Shown: positions 36,050 through 48,829, counted from the stretch's first letter. The stretch is DNA of 64,000 bases from Astragalus membranaceus (GCA_039519185.1 CM076847.1:76843747-76907746); one strand, 5' to 3'. A program made the numbers and translations. The notes: a model not told the origin generated them from the letters alone.

Positions 36050-36545
36050 TCCTCGACCAAAATCGGAATCTTCAACCGGTGCATCCTCAGGAAAGGTGAC
36101 ATGACGGTGGAAGAACACACCGCTAAGTTTGAGAAGTTGTCTCAGTTTTACCAAGTGGTAAAGTAAGCTTCGGATGACGAACGGAGAATGCAGAAATATT
36201 AGACGGGCATAAGTGTTTTTATGAATTATGGTCTCAGTTCTTATACTGCTACCAATTATGTTGCCTTAGTGTAATCAGCCTATGTCGCCGAGGATGATCT
36301 CATAGGAAATATGAGAAAGGAAAGGAGGTAGTTGAATTATCAGCTCCGAATGGAAAGTCCTAAGATAATTTCATCAAAGGAAAAGCAGGTGCAATTCCTT
36401 GATTCTTCAAAGGTTAGAAGATGTTCTAACTGTGGAAAGCCTCACAGTGGTGATTGCAAGTGAAGATCTAATCGGTGCTATTACAGTAATGTAGAGGGTC
36501 ACTATAGTAAAAAGTGCCCTGCCAGGAAAAGTTCCAAGGAGTCAT
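36050..36545 (+). pseudogene. gag remnant (capsid C-terminus and zinc knuckles)
   Basis: Translates in one frame with several stops. DMTVEEHTAKFEKLSQFY is typical of the end of the plant gypsy capsid domain, followed by CSNCGKPHSGDC and CYYSNVEGHYSKKC, two damaged CCHC knuckles (the second has S for the second C). The N-terminal capsid half is missing, because only ~170 bp separate it from the primer site. It is not translatable as a functional Gag. Confidence 0.8.
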
Positions 36546-36599
36546 AAGCAGCTCCAAGGCAAGGACGAGTCAACACTTTGAATGCTTAGACAGTTACGA

Positions 36600-37010
36600 A
36601 TGCTGACGGTATACTTAGAAGGATAGGAGTCCTATTCAATGACTCGATCAGTATATTATAAGATTCGGGTGCAACCTATTGCTGTACATCTCGATCGCAT
36701 GTGAATCGGTTGGGATTAACCTTATCTTCGCTATCCGAGCTGATAACTATCTTAACTGTGGCTAAGGGTCGTGTCCAGACCCAATCTTTGTGTCAGGATT
36801 GTCTACGTGTTATAGGAGACAGAACTTTCGTAGAAGGATTATTTGTTTGCCGGTGAGAAGTGTGGACACCATTTTGGGTATGAATTGGATGACTGCAAAT
36901 CATGTTGCAATCGACTGTATTAATCAGCTATCAGCTTCGCTTCAGAATCAGTTGAATTGTCTAGGACAAATTCTGAAGCGGTTACCTAGTTCACCTTAGA
37001 CGGTCAACCT
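36600..37010 (+). pseudogene. Aspartic protease remnant
   Basis: The active-site motif DSGAT is at 36662-36676, directly preceded by an in-frame TAG. Downstream, VDTILGMNWMT (about 36862-36894) is the conserved second half of the chromovirus protease. Stops break the frame. Confidence 0.78.
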
Positions 37011-37206
37011 TCATTCCAAGGTGCGGGAGCACATGTTAGTATGTTATATGCATCCGCTGAAACTAGTTTAGATTTGGCGAACATTCAGGTCGTGAAGGAC
37101 TTTCTGGATGTTTTCACGATGAAGTTTCTTCCGAACCTCCAGAGCGAGAGGTAGAGCTTACTGTAGAATTGGTTCCTGGCACGGGATCAATACCTATTGT
37201 TGCTCA

Positions 37207-37900
37207 TTGAATGTTTCTTCAGAATTAAAGGAAATGGAGTCTCAACTTGAAGAGTCGATGCTAAAGAAATTCATTCGACCGAGTACTTCGCTAAGGAGTG
37301 CTCTGGTGTGGTTAGTCAAAAGGAAAAATGGTAGCATGAGATTGTACATCGATTATCGACAACTTAAGAAAGTGACGATCAAGAATAAATATCCCTTGCC
37401 AAGGATAGACGATTTTCTTGAGCAATTTGAGACGCTGCTGTGTTTTCTAAAATTGATCTGTGGTCAGGACATCATCAAATAAAAGTTAGAGCCTTAGATA
37501 TTCCGAAGACAGCTTTCCATACTAGGTATGGACATTATGTAATTGTAGTGGTGGCCTTCGGTTTGACTAACGCTCCGGCGGTATTCGTGGATTTCAGGAA
37601 CCGAGTTTTTCATTCGTATTAGGATCAGTTTGAAGTCGTTTTCATCGATGATATCTTGATGTGCTCGAAAACCATTGAGGAGCATGTCCAACATCTCCGC
37701 ATTGTTCTGAGCGTACTCCGAGAGGAGGAATTGTATGCCAAGCCGCCGAAGAGTGATTTCTGGATGTCAGAGGTAAAGTTTTTGGGACAGGTGATTTTCC
37801 AAGTCGGGAGTTTCCGTAGATCCCAGTAAGAAGGAAGCGGTGTTGAATGGGAGTGATCGACATCAGCCGCAGAGATCAAAAATTTCTGGGTCTAGCCGGT
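37207..37900 (+). pseudogene. Reverse transcriptase remnant
   Basis: Recognisable chromovirus RT order: LVKRKNGSMRLYIDYRQL, then KVTIKNKYPLPRIDDFLEQF, a frameshift near 37440, FSKIDLWSGHHQIKVRALDI and AFGLTNAPAVFVD, a stop, and the catalytic FIDDILMCSK at 37641. Both aspartates of the IDD motif remain. Frameshifts and stops make it inactive. Confidence 0.85.
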
Positions 37901-38059
37901 TACTATAAGAGATTTGTTAAAGGGTTCTCACAGTTAGATTTCCACTTACTCGGTTAACTCGTAAGGGTCATCCGTTTATGTGGGATGCCGATTGTGAAGA
38001 GTGTTTCCAAGAGTCGAAGATTTTGACTTCTGCTCCAATCCTGATTCCTCCGGATCCGT

Positions 38060-38400
38060 CATTGGAATTTTAAATTTTCGATGACGCTTCACGGAGGGGT
38101 ATAGGATGTATTCTAATGCAAAATCAACAAGTGGTAGCTTATGCGCCCAGACAATTAAAGTCTCATGAGAAGAGTCATCCGACTCACGATTATGAGTTGG
38201 CAGCTATTGTGTATGCACTGAAGATTTGGAGACGTTACCTGTATGGGTCTCGTTTCGATGTCTTTAGTGATCACAAGAGTTCAAGGTATCTGTTTGATCA
38301 GAAAGAACTGAATAGCAGGCAGAGAAGTGTGTTGAGTTTCTGGAGGATTATAAATTCGTGTTGAGGTAGCCTTCAAGAGAGGCCAGTGTTGTAACTGATG
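38060..38400 (+). pseudogene. RNase H remnant
   Basis: VVAYAPRQLKSHEKSHPTHD followed by YELAAIVYALKIWRRYLYGS and VFSDHKSSRYLF is the Ty3/gypsy RNase H pattern. The first catalytic aspartate region (FDDASRRG) is preceded by a stop. The frame fails after 38364. Confidence 0.8.
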
Positions 38401-39707
38401 CACTGCGTGGCCGAGTTTCTTGATGCATGAGATGGAATTATCGGAGTCTTTTAGAGACTTAAATCCGAATTCAAGATCAAGGAGGAACCGGTTAGTGTTG
38501 AGCCATATGAGGATCTCAAGTTCCCTAAGGGATTCTATACGATTAGCACAGGAAGTTGATGTGAAGCCACAATCACAAAAGGTATTTCCAGATTTCACCA
38601 TTGATAGTGATAGAGTCAGTTGTTTCAACGGTAGAATCTGTGCGCCCGATGATGAGAACAACAAAAGGCAAGTGTAGAGGAAGCACACCGAAGTTTATAT
38701 TCTGTCCCAGGGTGTACAGAATATAAAACAGAGATATTAGTTTGATAACCTCTCCTTTGTGAAGGGTAACAATGAGATAGTATTATGAGATTCCGTTTGA
38801 CAAGTCAAACGTGAATACGAATATGTAAATGAGGTAACTGCTGACTGTTTTCACGTTGCGAATAACCATCAAAGGATTAATTGATGGATCTGCTCATAAG
38901 TGACAGAAATCTCCGAAGTGAAGCTTGGCGTGCGGTGTAATAGTTTTGAAAAATCGTTTTTGTGAAAACCCGCATGCTAAAGTTAATTTGGGGAAACAAA
39001 TTAAGAGGCTAATAAAATATGATTGAGGAGGAAAATCCTAGGAGGATTACTTAGGTTGAGGGGAAGCTCTCAACGCTACTGACTAATTCGGAAAGGAGCC
39101 CTGAGTTCTGTTTGATAGTTGTTTGGAGAACAACTGAGGTGAGTTTCATTACGTTCAATCTATTTGATGTCCCCGTGGTTTATTTCTGTGTTTAAGATAA
39201 ACGTTTCTGGTAAATCCTCACTTCATCTTCCTTCGAGAAGTATTATCTCGAAATCTTGGGGGCGAGTCAAGAAGTTTGACAAGTGAATTTTTCGTCACAT
39301 TGTCGGTATGTACGAGAACCGTTAAGGATATTAGAAGATTTGTTGAAAAACTGTTTACACCTTTCGAGGAAATCGTGTTTGTTTTTACATCTACCGAGGA
39401 GCACTTTGATTTGGATTAATCAAGTTGGGGAGCAAGTGGGGAATGAAGCTTCGGAAGTGTTTTCGAACGCGGTGCCGAGCCTATGTAGGCGAAAGAGGAG
39501 TTTCTCGTGTTGATTCGAAACCAGAGAGTTCATATCAAGGTAGTAGTGGATCATTCTTGAAGATGGATGTGCCGAATTGAGAAGATTTTCTACACTCATT
39601 TCGTTGATTCAAGATTGTGTTCCAGCAAATTTGGACCTTTCTGAGAATGTCTGTTCTCGGTTAGTCAACCGAAAGACTTAGCGAAATTTTGAGGACAAAA
39701 TTCTTTC
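38400..39707 (+). other. Degenerate 3' interior, integrase not recognisable
   Basis: About 1.3 kb where integrase and chromodomain should lie. I find neither the zinc-binding HHCC pattern nor the DDE core. Short frames are shadows. The final FEDKILSSWGE-like reading (39690-39720) matches the usual last residues of gypsy polyproteins. Confidence 0.6.
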
Positions 39708-39720
39708 AAGTTGGGGAGAA
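39708..39720 (+). other. Polypurine tract
   Basis: AAGTTGGGGAGAA immediately precedes the 3' LTR. Confidence 0.85.
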
Positions 39721-42195
39721 TGGAACATCCTCAAAATAATTAATAGAATTATTTGGGTGTTAACCCAATTAAATTATTTTAGTACTTGACTGGTAAATTT
39801 ATTGAGTGCTAAAATTAATTATTGGTTGTCATCGGATCGTTAACCGGATAATACGGGTCAGGGAAGTTTCGGAATCGAAATAGGAGATTTAGACCAATAT
39901 GGTAATTGGACCACGTTACCGCGTATATATTAATAAATATATGTGTGTGCACGTGAAAGAAAAGAAAAAGAAAGAAAGGAATTAAAAGAAAGAAAGAAGC
40001 TGAGAACGAGAAACAGAGAGGAGAAGAAAAAAGGAAAAGAAGAGAGAAAGAATGGGGGAGGAGGAAGAAGAGGAAAAAGGAAGGGTTTGCGCTCATCGAA
40101 ACGACTTCCTTCCAACACGAAAAATGCTCAGCGTTACTTCCTCTTCGATTTGGTACCAAGATCTTCATCATCAACTCTCTCTCTCTCATTTTACCATTTT
40201 CGATTTGAGAGGAAAAAATAGAGGTTTTGTGGTTCAAGCTCAAGGGAAAGCTAAGGACGATGTTTAGGAGCGAGCACGAGGTGGATTACTCGAGTATTGA
40301 AGATCGATTGGGTGAGTTAGGTTGAAAAATCAAGATTTGAGGTTTATGTGAATAGTGGCTTGAGGTGAAGAAGATGATGAATAGTGCCCATGGAGAATTT
40401 CGGGAAATCGGTATTTCGGTCAAAAAGCGGTTTCGTGATCGAGTGGGAAGCTTTGGGAGCGGATTGGGTGTCGCCGGAGCGGGGAATGTTCGTGTGGTTA
40501 CTCGGTGGATTCGGCCGCTCGTGGTTCACGCTTCAAGGGTGAGTTCTACTCACGTTTAGGATTTTTGTCTTTCGAATTAATTGATAAACTGTTTTATCGC
40601 TTTCGCTGGACTGGAATATTTCTGGATATTGTCTGTTTTGGATTAGGAATCGATCGGAGCGAGTCTCGAGTTGTGTCGCGTTGAAATGGAATTTTCGGTG
40701 ATTTGATTTCGAAAGATTTTGACTTAAAAACCGTTAATTGGGAAATATGTCGCGTTTTGATAAAATCCGTTTTGAATGAGTTTTTGATTGACTTGATTGA
40801 TTGTGTGACTTTGATTGGAACTGTTTTTATGGTTGTCAAATCTGTTTTTAATCGGAACAAGAATCGGAATTGAGCGGAATAGCGAATTTCGCAAGAAAAC
40901 GGAAAACCTGCACTTTCTGCAGAGAGTCGCGTCGCGACCCGTTCTCATCGCGTCGCGACCTGGCCCAGTTTTGTCACGCAAAATGTTTCTGTCATTTTTC
41001 GCGTTGCGACGGTAGCAATTCGCGTCGCGACGTTTTGCAGATTTTCAACAGTTTTTCACTGATTTTGTTTTCGCGATAACTTTTGATCCGGGAACCCGAT
41101 TGAGGTGTTCTAAGATGCGTTGGAAAGCTTATTCAGAGGCCTAACTGAATATTCTATTTTTAAGGCAAAATGAACTGTTTTTGATATTGAAAATTATGTC
41201 GAAAAGTGGTCAATTAGATTGCGAGTGTGAACTTGAATTTTATAAAATGTGGATTAAAGTGTTTCATTGATTATCTGATTTGACGGACCGCGGGTTCACA
41301 GTATTGTAGATGTACGTATATAGTATATCGAGTTGGGTGACGACCCATGTGTAACATACTAGGCGGGGCAGTCATGATCCCCTTCCCTAGGCTCCATGCC
41401 AATGGGAGAATGTACTATTGGTAGGGGGTTCACCGGGATTCAGCGGTTACGCAGTCGGTGTTATGTTAAATTAATTGTTGTGCGGTCCACCGGGATGTAG
41501 CGGTCACGCAGCCGGTGTCGTACTGAGTCATAACAGGTTCATCGGGTATGTAGCGGTAACGCAGTCGGTGATCTGTTGAATTGTTTTGTTGTGCGATTCA
41601 CCGGGATGTAGCGGTCACGCAGCCGGTGTCGTACTGAGTTATAGCAGATTCCCCGGGATGTAGCGGTCACGCAGCCGGTGGAATGCTATGTGTAAAATAA
41701 TGCGGTTCACCGGGATGTAGCGGTCACGCAGTCGGTGCCGTGTTGAATTAAAAATGTTTTTAAACAAGTACCGAGAGAGCGAGTAGGGGTCTCGGTAGAA
41801 CTCACTGAGATTGTATCTCATTGTTTATATGTTGTTGTTTTACAGAGACACAGGGACAGCGGAAATCCAAGAGGCACGAGTAGGTTGAGCTCGGACTGGT
41901 TGCTGATAGCCTAGCTTTATATTTAAGCTTATTTCCCTTTTGTTGTCTGTATACTAAAACATTATGTATTTAAGGTATATCTTTCTCCCGCTTTCTTGTA
42001 TGATACTGAATACTATAATTGCTGATGGTATATGGACTGAGAACCATATTGTCTTGTTGTAAATAAGACTGTTTGGGTTTTATTCAGCGAAAAATTTATA
42101 GTGATATTCAGTGTCTAAGCAGGAAATATATCTCTGATGTGTTACTAATGTGCACTTTGGTATTTTTAATCGATAAATTATACCGGGGTGTTACA
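39721..42195 (+). repeat. 3' LTR of the Tekay-like element
   Basis: Starts TGGAACATCC (the 5' LTR has TGTAACATCC) and ends GGGGTGTTACA. Differences from the 5' LTR include a shorter (CT)n and single bases near 41005, 41050, 41134, 41238 and 41656. The identity supports a recent insertion. Confidence 0.93.
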
Positions 42196-43047
42196 TGTTA
42201 GGAGTAAATTTAAGAGAATATTAGAGAGTAGGGGTAGTTTGGTCCTTGCACCCCATTAAATGAGGCTTCAGCTGAAACCCCAAACAAACACACTCCACTT
42301 CATTTGAACCAACTTTCAAAAGTTGAAGAAAGAATAGAAGAGAGGGAGCTTGAGAGAGGAGGAGGAGAGAACTCGAGAGAGAGAGTGGAAAAGAAAGAGA
42401 GGGATCCTACCTCAAACTTTTTTGCATGTCCAATCTGAATCCATCACCCTTCACCATTCTCCTTCTTCTTCCCATTGACCCCATTTTCTAAGCAAGCAAC
42501 CACCTTAACTCTAAAACACCATTATTGTCCATATGAAGCTCCAAGCTCCAAAAATGGAGTCTAATAGCTGAATACAGTTGCATGTTCATTTTGGGAGCCA
42601 CAAAGTGAGTAGCAACCCTCATAGGGTAGATTGGGAGTGAAATTTGAAGTAGTAGAGGCCAAGCTCTGTCGGTTCAGTTTTTGGAGCGTTTGGAGTAGCG
42701 TGGGGTCGAGTCCGAAGTCGTTCGTGAAGTCATTTCATCGTTCCATCTCGCGGATTCGTTGATTTTGCGATTTTCATCGCAATCGGTGAGTTCTATAACT
42801 CGCTTAGGGAATATGTTTGTGTTTCCGAGTCTTCGTTCTTCGAAAACCGTTTTATTGAAAAGATTGTGATTCAAAATATGAAATTTGCTTGATTGATTGA
42901 TAGATGTACTGGATTGAATTGATATACATTGCTATATTATACTGTTTCCATGTGTGTTTGAGTTTGGGTCTCGATCGGAAGAGAAATGAGAATCGGAATG
43001 GAATGGATTTACTCATGAAAAACTTATTTTCTGGAAACTGATAGAGA

Positions 43048-43280
43048 CGCACGGATCGTGTGCCTATGAGCACGGGTCGTGCGCCTCCATCTGATACGAC
43101 AGGAACTGGATTTTTACATATGCACGGATCGTGCGCCTAGTCGCACGGGTCGTGCGAATGTTTCTGGAACTTCCTACAATTTTAGTGAAAAACGCACGGA
43201 TCGTGCGCTTAGTCGCACGGGTCATGCGTATCTTTCTGGAAATTTTCTACAAACTGTTCAACCACGCACGGGTCGTGTGA
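43048..43280 (+). repeat. Cluster of CGCACGG(A/G)TCGTGCG dyads in the solo LTR
   Basis: At least seven near-copies, mostly in close pairs a few nucleotides apart. Each has arms CGCACG and CGTGCG around three bases. It occupies the LTR position where related LTRs carry TCGCGACGCGA. Confidence 0.85.
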
Positions 43281-44458
43281 GACTTTCTGTCCTTCAATTC
43301 CAAAGTACCTTTTTATCCATTCCAAATGATTCCAATCCTCTTCTAATCCATTCCCCAAGGTTCCACAACAAGGAAAAGGTAACAACGGTATGAGATTGAA
43401 CATGTTCGATAGAAAGCTTGTGTGTTATGAATAAAATGGAAAACCGCACTTAGAGAACGCGAGAGTGCATATGTCAAGAATGATAATAATACACGGTATT
43501 TGACTGATATTATACACTGTATTTGACTGATATGGTACATGGTACTTGACTGAAATGACTAACAGCCCATTGCGGGTACACAGACTGATAATGTATAATA
43601 AATACAAGAGGAAAAAGGGTGACGACCCTAAGAGGTTAGCATACTAGGGGAGGGGAAGTCATGAGCCCCAAAACCTAGACTCAAGAATGTTTCCCCCACT
43701 AGAAATAGCGGGATGGGTTCACCAAAGTCAAGAGATGCCTATAAAATAGGTAGACGGAGGTGTTATGCTAAAAACATGGAACAAAGATTGCATGCTTCAT
43801 GTGTCGCTTAGGAGGGCCATGAGCATGAAGGTTACAGGAAATGAATGTAATTCCACGTGGTTGCTTTTTAGGACTACGAGTTCAAAACAAGGCATAATGA
43901 ACCGCTAGAGTAGTAAGGGGTCTCGATAGGACTCACTGAGATAATGTTTATCTCACCCTTCATATTTGTGGTTTTTACAGAGAAACAGGGAAAAGCAAAG
44001 GCGATAAAGCACGGTTAGCTGATGTGACTCGTGGAGTCATTGAAGACCTAGTTTCATGTTTTGGACCTTTGTCCCGTTTATTGTTTCTATGTTCCGATTG
44101 TATAACTTTCGTTGTTAAGTTGTAAAATCGTTTCCGCTACTTTATGTTTTGAGTATTGAACACCAGGATTATGTACAAGTCTTAAGTTCTGGAACTTAAG
44201 CATTTTCAGAAAGTTTATGAGGTTCAGAGAACCAGTTGTTATGTATTATTGAAAGTTTTAGATGTGTTCAATATTTCAATAACAGGAAGTTACTCTGATG
44301 TATGCCATTTAGTGCATTTCGGTGATTCTATATGTTAGAATTTATCGGGGTGTTACATTTGGTGTATTGGTTGTGGATAAGAGTCCCACATAGAGCAGTC
44401 TAGAAAGCTGCATAGTGGACATGATAAATAAAAGGAGCAGCGAGAAAATGTTCAAGGC

Positions 44459-44652
44459 ATACCTTTATCGGCCTTTTGGCTTAGATCAAGCGTGGTATCT
44501 GTTCTTATCAGTTTAATATCTGATATGTGGGCCAATGGCTCACACGATATTAAGTTACTTTTTTTTTAGGGGGAGGGCCATCACAATAGCTTGCTATTGG
44601 GTTTCTCATGTGTCGCCTATGCGTTGCACTACAGCATCGGCCTGGCGCACCC
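44459..44652 (+). pseudogene. U2: U2 snRNA pseudogene, copy 22 (GTGGTA)
   Basis: C9A, A24T and T33C, and A36G changes the branch-recognition hexamer to GTGGTA. The Sm-side T tract is longer. USE (44383) and TATA (44424) lie downstream of the solo LTR and are intact. Confidence 0.85.
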
Positions 44653-45388
44653 TACAAATTCTAGTGATGAATATTTGTGGGTTTTAATTTTAATTTAAAT
44701 TTAGTCATTTAGTTATTAGGGATGTCATCTTTAAAAATTTTATTCTGGAGGCGATCAATTTTGTTTCTACAAAACATTTTTCTTTCTTCTCTCTTATTAA
44801 AATTGTTAATCCAAAGTAGTATTATTGTTTATATCTATTAATTTATTTTAGTCAAAATTTATAAACTCCTAAATCATTATTATACAAACTAAGGGTCTAA
44901 GACTCCAAAAATCTTATGGGACAATACAACTTGATTAAGTCTTCTTGAAAATGTAAAACCAATCTTTCATCTACAAATGACATTGGATCTAGCTAGGACA
45001 CCAGTGGCTAATACTTGGATCACTCTCGAGGATTGTGGGTGCTTGTGCAAAAGAACATCAATGTAATTACTAGTGGCTGTGTGGGACTCAAACAGTTGTA
45101 TAACCGCTCTTGCTTTCTTCTTCTCTCAACATACTTAGCATCGCACAAGTTTATATGGCAGTCATACTCCTTCCATGAGTTAGGAACACCAATGATCGCT
45201 AGTCAAACTCTGAAAATGGAAGAGCGAGGTTGGACCATTTTGTTTTGAAGTTCCAAGGGAAGAAAAAAATGCAGACTGACTCTCACATTTGGTGTATTGT
45301 TTGTGCATAAGAGTCCCACATAGAGCAGTCTAGAAAGCTGCATAGTGGACTTGATAAATAAAAGGAGCAGCGAGAAGATGTTCAAGGC

Positions 45389-45580
45389 ATACCTTTCTCG
45401 GCCTTTTGGCTAAGAACAAGTGCAGTATCTGTTCTTATCAGTTTAATATCTGATATGTGGGCCAATGGCTCACACGATATTAAGTTACTTTTTTTAGGGG
45501 GAGAGCCATCACAATAGCTTGCTATTGGGTTTCTCATGTGTCCTCTATGTGTTGCACTACTGCATGGGCCTGGCGCACCC
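45389..45580 (+). pseudogene. U2: U2 snRNA variant, copy 23 (GCAGTA)
   Basis: T28A in the U6 helix Ia region and T35C in the branch-recognition hexamer (GCAGTA). Stem IV has TCCTCTATGTG. The promoter is intact (USE 45313, TATA 45354). Confidence 0.85.
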
Positions 45581-46317
45581 AACAAATTCAAGTGATGAAT
45601 ATTTGGGGGTTTTGGTTTTAATTTTTATTTTAATTATTTTGTCGTTAGGGATGTCATGTTTAAAATCTTTATTCTAGAGACGACCAATTTTATTTCTACA
45701 ATACATTTTTCATTCTACTCTCTTATTAAATTTTTTAATCCAAAGTAGTATTATTGTTTATATTTATTAATTTATTTTTGTTAAAATTTATAAACTCCTA
45801 AATCATAATTATACATACTAAGGGTCTAAGACTCCAAAAATCTAATGGGACAAGACAACTTGATTAACTATGCTTGAAAATGCAAAACCAATCTTTCATC
45901 TACAAATGACATTGAATCTAGCTAGGACACCAGTGGCTAATCCTTGGATCACTCTCGAAGATTGTGGGTGCCTGTGCAAAAGAACATCAATGTAATTACT
46001 AGTGGCTGTGTGGGATGCAAACAGTTGTATAGCCGCTCTTGTTTTCTTCTTCTCTCAACATACTTAGCATCGCACAAGTTTATATGCCAGTCTTACTCCT
46101 TCCATGAGTTAGGAACACCAATTATGGCTAGTCAAACTCTGAAAATGGAAGAGCGAGGTTGGACCATTTTGTTTTGAAGTTCCAAGGGAAGAAAAAAATG
46201 CAGACCGACTCTCACATTTGGTGTATTGGTTGCGCATAAGAGTCCCACATAGAGCAGTCTAGAAAGCTGCATAGTGGACTTGATAAATAAAAGGAGCAGC
46301 GAGAAAAAGTTCAAGGC

Positions 46318-46511
46318 ATACCTTTCTCAGCCTTTTGGCTAAGATCAAGTGTAGTATCTGTTCTTATCAGTTTAATATCTGATATGTGGGCCAATGGATC
46401 ACACGATATTAAATTACTTTTTTTTTAGGAGGAGAACCCTCACAATAGCTTGCTATTGGGTTTCTCATGTGTCGCCTATGCGTTGCACTACTGCATGGGC
46501 CTGGCGCACGC
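46318..46511 (+). pseudogene. U2: U2 snRNA variant, copy 24
   Basis: G12A in stem I and C81A in stem IIb. The 3' end reads GCGCACG instead of GCGCACCC. The promoter is intact (USE 46242, TATA 46283). Confidence 0.84.
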
Positions 46512-47218
46512 TACAAATTCTAGTGATGAATATTTGTGGGTTTTATTTTTAATTTTAAGTTTAATCATTTAGTTATTAGGGATGTCATCTTTAAAAATTT
46601 TATTCTGGAGGCGACCAATTTTGTTTCTACAAAACATTTTTCTTTCTTCTCTCTTATTAAAATTGTTAATCCAAAGTAGTATTATTGTTTATATTTATTA
46701 ATTTATTTTAGTTAAAATTTATAAACTCCTAAATCATTATTATACAAACTAAGGGTCTAAGACTCCAAAAATCTTATAGGACAAGACAACTTGATTATGT
46801 CTTCTTGAAAATGTAAAACCAATCTTTCATCTACAAATGACATTGAATCTAGCTAAGACACGAGTGGCTAATCCTTGGATCACTCTCGAGGATTGTGGGT
46901 GCTTATGCAAAAGAACATCAATGTAATTACTTGTGGCTGTGTGGGATTAAAACAGTTGTATAACCGCTCTTGCTTTCTTCTTCCCTCAACATACTTAGCA
47001 TCGCACAAGTTTATATCTTGTCATACTCCTTCCATGAATTAGGAGCACCATTGATGGCCAGTCAAACTCTGAAAATGGAAGAGCGAGCTTGGACCATTTT
47101 GTTTTGAAGTTCCAAAGGAAGAAAGAAAATGCAGATTGACTCTCCCATTTGGTGTATCGGTTGTGCATAAGAGTCCCACATTGGGCAATCTAGAAAGCAG
47201 CATAATGGACTTGACAAA

Positions 47219-47724
47219 TGTAACACCCTGATATTTCGAATTATAAGAAATACCGGAATATTCAAATTTAGCATACATCAGAGTGTTAATTCTAAATCAA
47301 GACATTGAACATAACTAAACATTGATGCCAACTCATCTAATTACCCTTTTAAAACCACCATGAGTTCAAAAGGGATACTCAACGACTATAAACCAAAGTT
47401 TCAAAATCATTATTCATCTATTGTTCAACCTCTCAACTAGAATTAACTTAACGATATATAACTTTAATATACAGTTCACGTCATGATATCACAAGTACAT
47501 AATAAACCTAGGGAACTAAGCAAGGTAAATATCGAATCTCCATGATCCCTTAAGTCTCCATGACTTAAGTCAGCTGCTACTCATTCTTCTTTCCCTTTGC
47601 TTTTTCCTGTTTATCTGTAAACACCACAAACATAAACAGTGAGATAATAATCTAAGTGAGTTCTTTCGTGTCCCCTCACAACTCTACTCGCGGTGTTTTA
47701 TTTGATATTTCATTCGGATCCCAA
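47219..47724 (-). mobile_element. Truncated duplicate of the LTR at 48865
   Basis: 506 bp nearly identical to 48865-49370, including the upstream flank from about 47012 (offset 1646). It ends abruptly at CGGATCCCAA, joining unit sequence GTTTATATGCC with the shared bases CAA. A USE (GTCCCACATTG at 47173) lies upstream with no TATA or U2 gene after it: an orphan promoter half. Confidence 0.88.
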
Positions 47725-47965
47725 GTTTATATGCCAGTCTTACTCCTTCCATGAGTTAGGAACACCAATGATGGCTAGTCAAACTCTGAAAATGGAAGAG
47801 CGAGGTTGGACCATTTTGTTTTGAAGTTCCAAGGGTAGAAAAAAGATGCAGACTGACTCTCACATTTCGTGTATTGGTTGTGCATAAGAGTCCCACATAG
47901 AGCAGTCTAGAAAGCTGCATAGTGGACTTTATAAATAAAAGGAGCAGCGAGAAAATGTTCAAGGC

Positions 47966-48157
47966 ATACCTTTCTCGGCCTTTTGGCTATGATCAAGTGT
48001 AGTATCTATTCTTATCAGTTTAATTTCTGATATGTGGGCCAATGGCTCACACGATAATAAATTACTTTTTTTGGGAGGAGAGCCATCACAATAGCTTGCC
48101 ATTGGGTTTCTCATGTGTCGCCTATGCGTTCCACTACTGCATGGGCCTGGCGCACCC
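47966..48157 (+). pseudogene. U2: U2 snRNA variant, copy 25
   Basis: A25T (also seen in copy 2), G43A, A60T, T92A near the Sm site, and GTTCCACTA in the stem IV loop. The promoter is intact (USE 47890, TATA 47931). Confidence 0.84.
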
Positions 48158-48818
48158 CACAAATTCTAGTGATGAATATTTGTGGGTTTTAATTTTAATT
48201 TTAATTTTAATTATTTAGTCGTTAGGGATGTCATGTTTAAAATTTTTATTCTGGAGACGACCAATTTTGTTTCTACAAAACATTTTTCATTCTGCTCTCT
48301 TATTAAATTTTTTAATCCAAAGTAGTATTATTTTTTATACTTATTAATTTATTTTAGTTAAGATTTATAAACTCCTAAATCATAATTATACAAACTAAGG
48401 GTCTAAGACTCCAAAAATCTTATGGGTCAAGACAACTTGATTAACTCTTCTTGAAAATGTAAAACCAATCTTTCATCTACAAATGACATTGAATCTAGCT
48501 AGCACACCAGTGGTAAATCCTTGGATCACTGTCGAGGATTGTGGGTGCTTGTACCAAAGAACATCAGTGTAATTACTAGTGGCTGCGTGGGATGCAAACA
48601 TTTGTATAGCCCCTCTTGCTTTCTTCTTCTCACAACATACATAGCATCGCACAAGCTTATATCTTGTCATACTCCTTCCATGAATTAGGAGCACCATTGA
48701 TGGCCAGTCAAACTCTGAAAATGGAAGAGCGAGCTTGGACCATTTTGTTTTGAAGTTCCAAAGGAAGAAAGAAAATGCAGATTGACTCTCCCATTTGGTG
48801 TATCGGTTGTGCATAAGA

Positions 48819-48829
48819 GTCCCACATTG
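48819..48829 (+). promoter_or_regulatory. USE of copy 26, separated from its TATA box
   Basis: GTCCCACATTG. The solo LTR at 48865-50925 lies between it and the TATA box ACAAATAAAA at 50926-50935. Removing the LTR and one ACAAA restores the exact -76 position. Confidence 0.88.

Larger units (their letters stand above)
33407..42195 (+). mobile_element. Tekay-like Ty3/gypsy retrotransposon, full length but coding-dead
   Basis: An 8789-bp element with 5-bp repeat TGTTA (33402-33406 and 42196-42200), LTRs of about 2476 bp, a tRNA-iMet primer site, a polypurine tract and a 3.8-kb interior. The interior is shorter than a complete chromovirus, lacks the front of gag and a recognisable integrase, and is full of stops, while the LTRs differ at only about a dozen positions by eye. 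Confidence 0.92.
33239..44357 (+). mobile_element. Solo LTR with a nested full-length retrotransposon
   Basis: Starts TGTAACATCCCC and ends TTTATCGGGGTGTTACA, flanked by TTTGG (33234-33238 and 44358-44362). Removing the nested element leaves 33239-33406 and 42201-44357, about 2.3 kb of LTR without coding sequence, oriented opposite to the LTR at 21444. It interrupts the unit just before the USE of copy 22. The right part carries CGCACGGATCGTGCG-type dyads at 43048-43280 instead of TCGCGACGCGA. Confidence 0.9.
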
